Of a stretch of DNA of 64,000 bases, positions 57,628 through 64,000 are shown piece by piece. The stretch is from Zymoseptoria tritici IPO323. Taxonomy: Eukaryota; Ascomycota; Dothideomycetes; Mycosphaerellales; Mycosphaerellaceae. Under the pieces are notes generated by a model. That model made no database searches. It was not told where the DNA came from and was given only the letters and a program-made list of their open reading frames with translations. The stretch spans positions 1,302,001 to 1,366,000 of the forward strand of contig NC_018210.1 in assembly GCF_000219625.1 (NCBI RefSeq), in the 5' to 3' direction. Made by a program: the position numbers and the translations under genes. The first letter of the stretch is position 1. Every line of letters begins with the position of its first letter.

Positions 57628-60157
57628 ATGCGCATGCGTTGGGAGAGTATCGACTCGACCACAGTATTTGGCGGAGCTTGCCTGTTCTTCTCGTTTGTTG
57701 TGCAGCGCTCATTCGATCAACAATCCGAGCTATACTCCGAGATACTCTGCTGGACGTTACTCCCACTCCTGCTTCGAGTCCGAGAAAGGCTCTTCAAGAC
57801 CAGCAGGTATCGAGACTTGTCCGGCGACTCCGACTTGAAGCCGACTTTCCTCAACAATCTATGGCTCTGGACGATCGCGGCAAGTCTGGCAGTATCGTGC
57901 CTGTACCGATCAGAGCTCGGGATAGTGGAGCTGCAGCCGATATTGGCGCCAATATTGCTGGTAGTTCAGACATGGATTCAATCCGAAAGTGCTACATCAG
58001 CAACACGTCGCCTTTCAGGTACTGCGTTATGCGCCGTGGTGGGCATTTTGAGCTTGTCGAGCGGTGACATTGGCAGCTCGGCACTGTCTCTTATTGCAGT
58101 CTTGCCTCAGCTACTTGTCTACATTGCTCTACTACCCAAGGAGGTGCTCGGGTTGTGTAGACTTCCTGTCATCCGCGATGAGGGTATGGACATATCACGA
58201 CTTTGCTGGAGAATTGTGGCCACGTTGGCCATGGTTGCGGGCATCTTCTTGGGCATCTTTGGCCTCATCATACCTTCCATGACCCATACGTTCGCTACAG
58301 GCGTGGCCAAGGCAATGTTATGGTTCTCCCTTCTTCAATTGGTACGTTCTACATCGCAGCAAAACGTTGGCCGGGCACTGATCTCGGTCATAGAGACAAC
58401 ACGCTCCGTGGTATATTGCTCCTGCCATCGAGACTTTTGGCCTCGTCGCTACTCGTGACCCATACGTCCAGTCTTCTGAAGTCCATGCTGTCTTCGACGT
58501 GGTGGCTTCGGTCGTCACACTCGCGCAAGTCGTCTACACTCTGCCGAAAGAAGCCAAGGTCAGACACGGTCTCTGGATCTTCTTGCTTGCATCAATCCTA
58601 CCATATGTGCTCAACTCGCTGGCGATCAAAGGCAGCATGACATCGATATTGCACGACCATCCCGTTGAGAACCTGGTGAACAATGCGAAAGCCGAATTCG
58701 AACAATTGCTACAGAGGCAGTCCAGAGATTTCACAGCAGCTCAAAACGAATACCAACGCAGATACAACATGGAGCCTCCGCCCGGCTTCGAGGACTGGTT
58801 CAATTTTGCAAAGGCACATAACTCTCCCATCATTGACGACTTCAACACCATCCACGACTCAGTCTCGCCCTTCTGGAGATTGAGCGGCAACGAAGTCTTC
58901 CGAATGATGAGGCGTGCTCGATCATCAACGCCCACCGAGCTCTGGCAGTGTATCGTTGGAAGCAAGTCATCGAAGACCACTTGCGCTCATCATGAACATC
59001 AATTCGACCGACACATCAGCCTGTTGTTCAACCAACTCCTCGGTGACGAATCGATAAAGCTGCCGGGCGTCAAAGTCCTGGTCAACGGTCTTGACGAGCC
59101 TAGTATAATGATCCCACCAGAGTCTTTGGGCACCGGCGTAATTGGAGCGGATGGGCATTTCAACCTGACAGTCATGTCACGACGGCCAATTTGGGAAGAG
59201 CTTACTAGGCACTGTTCATCAGAGCGAAGGGACGCGAGCTCTCCGGAGAAGCCTGGGACTTTCGGCATGCCCTTTGTTACGGATAAATCGTCGAGCATGA
59301 ACCTATGCCAGCATCCGGAATACCGAACAACCCATGGTCTCCTCCAACGGCCCTCGTCCTTCTCTCTGATCGAAGAGCCGCTTCCTGTCCTGTCGCCGGG
59401 CGTGCCATCAACCATGGCCGACATCCTGTATCCGAGCGCAGCTTACATAGAGGAGGAGTTCCAATACGACGAGACACACGATCCAGACTGGGACCACAAG
59501 CGGAACAACCTCTACTGGGCCGGATCCAACACCGGCGGCTTCTCATCCGATGGTCAGTGGAGATACTTCCACCGACAACGATTCGTAGCACTGGCACAGA
59601 ATCTGGAGCAAAAGTCCCACATTTATCTCCAGAAGATCGGAGATAGCGTTCAGCGTGTGGGATCATCGTTCCTCAACGCCAGGCTGTACGACGTTGCTTT
59701 CACCAGGATTTTCCAATGCGAGAGAAGTGCCTGTAGAGGTCAGAGGACTTACTTCAGAAGAAAGCCGTGGGCGGACAGGTACAAGGCGCTTCGATCACGA
59801 CTGGCATTCGACCTCGATGGCAATGGTATCAGCGGGCGATACTATCAGCTTCTCGCCTCGAAGTCTGTACCTCTGAAGCAGACTCTTCTCCGAGAGTGGC
59901 ATGATGATAGGCTGGTACCGTGGGCTCACTACATTCCCGTCAGTCAATCTATGGACGAGCTCCCAGAGCTGGTCAACTATCTCACATCGAGCGAGATCGG
60001 ACAGCAGAAGGCGAAAGAGATTGCAGAGCTTGGTCGAGATTGGCATGCCAAGGCATTTCGAGAGGTCGACATGACTATATACGTCTATCGACTTCTGCTT
60101 GAAGTAGCGAGACTGCAAGATGTGCAGAGAGAGGCGACAGTGCCTGCAACGAGTTGA
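57628..60157 (+). CDS. Multi-pass membrane glycosyltransferase, CAP10/GT90 family
   Basis: Exons 57628-58341 and 58394-60157 give 825 residues. The first ~330 residues hold about eight to ten hydrophobic helices (for example TLAMVAGIFLGIFGLIIP and GLWIFLLASILPYVL). A lumenal GT90 domain follows with NLYWAGSNTGGFSSDGQWRY, PWADRYKALRSRLAFDLDGN, YQLLASKSVPLKQTLLREWH and IPVSQSMDELPELVNYL. Family members include the Cryptococcus Cap10/Cxt1 xylosyl- and capsule-related transferases; the donor sugar here is unknown. The intron (52 bp, 58342-58393) joins MLWFSLLQL to RQHAPWYIAPAIE and bridges two different frames, each of which alone looks like a broken gene. The 57616 frame opens on TTG; ATG 57628 is the first start. 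Convergent with the PPR gene, 135 bp apart. Confidence 0.87.
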
Positions 60158-60292
60158 TTGTATTCGAGGCCATGAGCTGCTCCAGCTGGCGATATCACGA
60201 TACATATGTACAATAAACCAGCCCACCAGTGTATTCCATCCCTAGCAAAACGCCGACGCTATGTCCAAAAATCATGAATGTACAGTTTAGCC

Positions 60293-62425
60293 TCATCTTC
60301 CGATCGTCATCGGTCGTTCGCGGTTCTCGTAGTCCTCCAGCTCCAGCGTGAGCGGAAACATGCCTCGCAGCTGCCCCTCGGAAGGTGCAGTGCTACCAAA
60401 TCCTTTCGCATCGACAATTTTGCTTGCCCGAGGAGTTAGCTTTATGCTGTGCGCACTGCTCAGATCTCCTTCGTCCGCAAAGACGGGCTTCCCAACACGG
60501 ACGACTTTTTCTTCGTCAGCAGCTTTGCCATCTGCGAGCGGCGTGAACTTGGTTGGATCCCGCTCCTCTGGGCCACCAAATGGGTCATATTCAGGATCAT
60601 CATATCGGCGAGGGGTCTTAGATGCTTCCCAGAAACGCTTGAGTCGAAGCTCTGGCAGCTCTCTCCAGACGTTGGTCACAACAGCTTGCTCAGCGAGAGG
60701 CTCGAAGTAGTGAAACCTGTGGTCACCATGATGACGTGACGCCTTCTTGCTCGCTCGTGCTGCGGCGAACCGGCGAGCCTGGCTGGGATCCTCAGCTGCG
60801 CGGTCATCCTTCAAATGCTGAACCAGTTGTGTGAGATACTTGGGATGCGCTCGAATGGCCTGCTGCATGACCTCCTCAAAGGCAGCTCTCTGTCCGCATC
60901 GGGAGCACAGGTTGAGCATTGACGCAAAGGTCGGCAAGTCCACGACTTGCGTCTTCCACCCTCTCTCGTCTGTTTGTCGTGTCGCCTTTGCCTTCAAGGC
61001 CAATATGGCGGTCCATACTCGAAGACCTGCTGCCCAGTCTTTACGTTCCGAGCAATCTCTCAGCAATGGTTGCAGCCCACTCATGGACAGTCCCCAACCC
61101 TCTTCCTTCATAGCCGCGCAGATCTTGACGGCGGCCTCAAAACCGCTGAATTTGATGACACCCCTGACAAGAGCGTTGAAAACCATTGGCGTGGGTGACG
61201 GCAATTGGATGACTCTGCCATTCTCTCGGCGTAGTCGACCCTGACTCGCAGGTGTGATGTTGATATGAGGTGTCGCAGTATGGAGCCCACCGATCTGTCC
61301 GCGCATTAGGAGAAGCCAGTGATGGAATTGTTCCGCATTGTCCGTAAGCGAGTAGTAGTTGAGTATGGACGCAAGAGAAACCTCGTTCGTACGGATCTGC
61401 GTACAGCGAAAGGCATTGATGCAGTCCTCCACCAGCCGCTTGGTCCCGATGTCTGATAGACCCACGATCATGGTGTTAAAGGTGTCGACATTTGGCGGAG
61501 CAGAAGACAAATGCAGGTTGTGATAGATTTTGGCCAGTACAGCTGGTTGCGACAACTCGCGACGGCGTCCACAGTTGAACAGTTCCTCTAGACATCTGTT
61601 GAGATCGTAGGTGGTGCGATGGAAATCACCCTCATCGTCCTGCCGATATTTGCACAACGGTACATCTTTTTCCGACCTCTTCCAGGTTTGGAACTCCAGG
61701 CCGGCACTCTCACCATTCATTGCTTCTCCATCTCTCAACGAGTATTGACCTTTCATTCTCATGAGTCGATACAAGTCGGTATGTTTCTTTTGTAATGCAA
61801 TGTCGATCATTCCCGAGGGTTGCAGCATGACTTCGGAATACGAGTTGGGAACTGCTTTCGCCGCTGCTTCATGCCAACCTCGTCGATGCAACTCCGCGAA
61901 GAACTCCAGCTGTAGTGTGTCGATACTGAGCTGTACCCTCTCAAGCTTTCTCGGTACCCAGCGTAGCAGCATGGCCTTTCGCTTCCGTTCATCGCTGGCG
62001 TATATCGATTGTGGTGGTAGATTGCCATCGTACCTTTCCTGTCCTGTGCTCACAGGCCACTCTGGCATTGCCTGTCTGAATGCTGTACTGTCAAAGTTCT
62101 CTCGCATCTCCTGGTCCGCGACAATTTCCTTGTCCATGGCCTCCTGGAACTCCTTCTCGGCGTCATCGACTTGACCCAGCTCTTGCTTGACCTCTGCGAT
62201 GGCCTGATTCCATTGCTCTCGTCGTTGCTGCTTGATGCCCACATCCAATGTCGCCGCGACTGCGAAAATGCCAGAGTACCACACGGTCGATGTCGTCCAA
62301 AATCGTGGCGCTCGTCTGATCGCGGTTCCAGCTGCTCGGCGTGAGACAGCATGGGCAGAAGACACGCATTGCGGGCAGTGGCACGAGCCCCGGACTTGCG
62401 CAACACGAGTCCATAAAGTTTGCAT
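60293..62425 (-). CDS. Mitochondrial pentatricopeptide-repeat (PPR) protein
   Basis: A single-exon 710-residue protein. The N-terminus is Arg/Ala/Ser-rich and poor in acidic residues (TAIRRAPRFWTTS), fitting a mitochondrial presequence, followed by a hydrophobic segment and a coiled-coil-like stretch (QQRREQWNQAIAEVKQELGQ). Helical pairs of PPR type follow, such as PPNVDTFNTMIVGLSDIGTK, PTPMVFNALVRGVIKFSGFE and LPTFASMLNLCSRCGQRAAF. Fungal PPR proteins stabilise or translate single mitochondrial mRNAs; the target here cannot be told. The C-terminal 120 residues are charged and low in repeats. An in-frame extension upstream begins with GTG, so ATG 62425 is preferred. Divergent from the eIF2-alpha kinase gene. 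Confidence 0.8.
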   Translation of the reverse strand: MQTLWTRVAQVRGSCHCPQCVSSAHAVSRRAAGTAIRRAPRFWTTSTVWYSGIFAVAATLDVGIKQQRREQWNQAIAEVKQELGQVDDAEKEFQEAMDKEIVADQEMRENFDSTAFRQAMPEWPVSTGQERYDGNLPPQSIYASDERKRKAMLLRWVPRKLERVQLSIDTLQLEFFAELHRRGWHEAAAKAVPNSYSEVMLQPSGMIDIALQKKHTDLYRLMRMKGQYSLRDGEAMNGESAGLEFQTWKRSEKDVPLCKYRQDDEGDFHRTTYDLNRCLEELFNCGRRRELSQPAVLAKIYHNLHLSSAPPNVDTFNTMIVGLSDIGTKRLVEDCINAFRCTQIRTNEVSLASILNYYSLTDNAEQFHHWLLLMRGQIGGLHTATPHINITPASQGRLRRENGRVIQLPSPTPMVFNALVRGVIKFSGFEAAVKICAAMKEEGWGLSMSGLQPLLRDCSERKDWAAGLRVWTAILALKAKATRQTDERGWKTQVVDLPTFASMLNLCSRCGQRAAFEEVMQQAIRAHPKYLTQLVQHLKDDRAAEDPSQARRFAAARASKKASRHHGDHRFHYFEPLAEQAVVTNVWRELPELRLKRFWEASKTPRRYDDPEYDPFGGPEERDPTKFTPLADGKAADEEKVVRVGKPVFADEGDLSSAHSIKLTPRASKIVDAKGFGSTAPSEGQLRGMFPLTLELEDYENRERPMTIGR

Positions 62426-62881
62426 TATCCTTCCATCGTGAGGAGGGCGGAGAGAGTGGATCGAGGATGTTGCCTTCACTACGGCGCGAGCACTGCAGAT
62501 GGATTCATTACCTTGAGATGTCTATCGAGTAGGAAAGTTCTTGCCGAAGAAAGGCCGAATTGGCCGAACGGAGCTGCCTCCAACGACGATACAAATCTCG
62601 ATGATCGCTCGCTACCTTCTACTATGACTCTACATCACGATCAGGACAACTTGCACTCTTCAAGCGAGTATTTGATGTTACCATATGGAAACATTTCGAA
62701 TGCGGTAGACTTGGGCCCTGTCAACAAACAATGCGACTGCCTTTAAGCATTGAACGCGCTTGAAGCGGGAGCTCTTCTATTCAATGCGAACATGCCTTGA
62801 TCTGTGTGCGCGAGAAAATCCGGCATTTCTCTCCATGCACCATCTACAGGCATCAATGACGGCCGTTCGACCCCCCTCACC
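62426..62881. other. Divergent promoter between PPR gene and kinase gene
   Basis: About 455 bp between two start codons. No gene or repeat recognised. Confidence 0.5.
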
Positions 62882-64000
62882 ATGTCCAGATTTTTCCGCT
62901 CGCCCAACTCAAGTGGAAGCTCGTCCGGCTCCGATTCCGATGATGAGGAAACAGAAGAGGTCATGAGCACCTCGCTCTCCCAACTGGACATCTCGGCCCG
63001 ACAAGAGTACAGCGGCAGCTCTCTGGAGTCCATTCCCATCGATCGAACGGCGACGACGGTAGCGCCCAATGAAGGCCAGGACTGGCTGCTGCATTCACTC
63101 CTTGAGGAACGATGTCTCAATCAAGTCATCATGGAACGCACGAACAGCGGTGACCCCAAACGACATGCCAACGATCGCGAAGTCAGACAAGAAGCTCGAC
63201 GCAGGTATCGAATATTATGTGCTCAGCTGGCTCCTCTCAACCTGGTCTCTGTCGGACCCGCAGAAGATAGACACGGCGCAAATCGTCAGCGAATTCGAGA
63301 TGGTCTAGACCGAGCTCTACGATCTGGAATGGCTACTCCCATGCGACAGCCTTCATTTCCCGCGCCACTGAGAGGTCTTCTGACAGACGGTAGGACCGAG
63401 CCTGTCTTGCAAGAGTGGCAGCCTGGATCGTTACCAATGGACTCTGGTAGCCCTGCCTCAGTCTTCGATTCCTTGTCAACATTCCATCAACCATTGCCCA
63501 GTCGCTATTTGAAAGACTTCGATGAGCTCGGTATTCTTGGAAAGGGTGGCTATGGTCAGGTCTTTCACGTCAGACACCGCTTGGATGGCCGCACGTACGC
63601 CGTGAAGAAGGTGCCAATCCGGCCATCCATGGTTCAGCGCATCACAATAGGAGGACAGGCTGTTCTCGATGAGATTTTAACCGAAGTCCGGTCCCTATCT
63701 CGACTAGATCATCCAAATGTGGTTCGATACTTCAGTAGCTGGATTGAGTGGTCCTCCGGAAGCAGCTTCGCACCACGGACCAGTCGAGATGGGTCAATGT
63801 CGCCTGCCTCTGACAATGCTATCGGCGGAGCTGAAATCGCAACATCGAGCGGCACCGAGTCGATTCGTCGTGTCAAAACACAAAGCAATACCGACGAAGA
63901 TGCTGGCTTCATATTTGAAAGTCATTCACACCACACTGAATTGCACACTGAATCGAGTCTCGTCGCAGAAGTAGTGCCCGAAGACAGCGACATTCTCAGC
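62882..64000 (+). CDS. eIF2-alpha kinase, HRI/PEK-like (5' part, truncated by window edge)
   Basis: The frame is open from ATG 62882 to the right edge, giving 373 residues with no stop or intron. An acidic, Ser-rich N-terminus (SSGSSSGSDSDDEETEEVMS) is followed by a helical region (WLLHSLLEERCLNQVIMERT). The kinase domain starts at DFDELGILGKGGYGQVFHVR, with the glycine loop at residues 220-225, the invariant Lys242 in YAVKKVPI and the alpha-C helix ILTEVRSLSRLDHPNVVRYF. After beta-5 (SSWIEW) a long Ser/Thr-rich insert begins, which is the hallmark of eIF2-alpha kinases of the PEK/HRI group. Such kinases stop general translation under stress. The N-terminal layout resembles fission-yeast Hri1/Hri2 and fungal IfkB rather than Gcn2, which would have RWD and HisRS-like domains. 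The catalytic loop lies beyond base 64000. Confidence 0.88.
   Translation, partial: MSRFFRSPNSSGSSSGSDSDDEETEEVMSTSLSQLDISARQEYSGSSLESIPIDRTATTVAPNEGQDWLLHSLLEERCLNQVIMERTNSGDPKRHANDREVRQEARRRYRILCAQLAPLNLVSVGPAEDRHGANRQRIRDGLDRALRSGMATPMRQPSFPAPLRGLLTDGRTEPVLQEWQPGSLPMDSGSPASVFDSLSTFHQPLPSRYLKDFDELGILGKGGYGQVFHVRHRLDGRTYAVKKVPIRPSMVQRITIGGQAVLDEILTEVRSLSRLDHPNVVRYFSSWIEWSSGSSFAPRTSRDGSMSPASDNAIGGAEIATSSGTESIRRVKTQSNTDEDAGFIFESHSHHTELHTESSLVAEVVPEDSDILS

Overview
This window is nuclear DNA of a filamentous ascomycete. The genes are dense and mostly single-copy, introns are short (about 47-120 bp) with GTRNGT-type donors, and several proteins belong to Pezizomycotina-typical families (XlnR-type zinc-cluster activator, Svf1, CAP10-type glycosyltransferase, MCH1-type transporter). 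The general look fits Dothideomycetes, but that placement is an inference. I saw no rRNA, tRNA or CRISPR array.

Layout. 1-3.6 kb: 5' part of the multifunctional pyrimidine gene URA2 (minus strand, cut by the left edge). 4.6-6.1 kb: an MFS transporter, separated from URA2 by a degenerate repeat. 6.8-11.0 kb, plus strand: SVF1, mitoribosomal uL23m, TAF10. 11.0-14.8 kb: a gene-poor stretch. 14.8-16.6 kb: a zinc-cluster/PAS-like transcription factor. 16.9-24.0 kb, minus strand: a GEA/GBF1 Arf-GEF and an Mnn9/Anp1-family mannosyltransferase, both of the Golgi secretory route. 24-26.6 kb: sparse, with one possible small gene. 26.6-31.9 kb, plus strand: SEN34 and an XlnR-type regulator with a long upstream region. 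32.3-36.0 kb, minus strand: an RBR-type RING protein and MRE11, followed divergently by mitoribosomal uS19m. 37.6-41.3 kb: a large low-complexity protein. 42.1-46.5 kb: a divergent pair, the myosin chaperone UNC45/SHE4 and the tRNA methyltransferase TRM2. 46.7-50.0 kb: three unrecognised small or medium genes. 50.0-53.0 kb: an intergenic island holding a TIR-flanked, AT-rich, RIP-like DNA-transposon remnant or MITE. 53.0-57.2 kb: a short-chain dehydrogenase, an MCH1-like transporter and a small MGYTHYW-type protein. 57.6-62.4 kb: a membrane CAP10/GT90 glycosyltransferase convergent with a mitochondrial PPR protein. 62.9 kb to the right edge: an eIF2-alpha kinase of the HRI/PEK type, cut by the window.

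Functional themes are housekeeping: nucleotide synthesis, Golgi traffic and glycosylation, mitochondrial translation (uL23m, uS19m, PPR), tRNA processing (SEN34, TRM2), DNA repair (MRE11) and transcription (TAF10, XlnR). There is no secondary-metabolite or other obvious biosynthetic cluster. I did not find a convincing new multi-gene system. The most notable items are the 437-bp TIR element, two GC-AG introns, a 16-nt internal exon in the uS19m gene, two alternative starts in TRM2 that could give a mitochondrial form, and a conserved-looking 4E-T-like motif at the start of the large orphan protein. Exon boundaries are my own reading from splice signals and frame, without transcript data.
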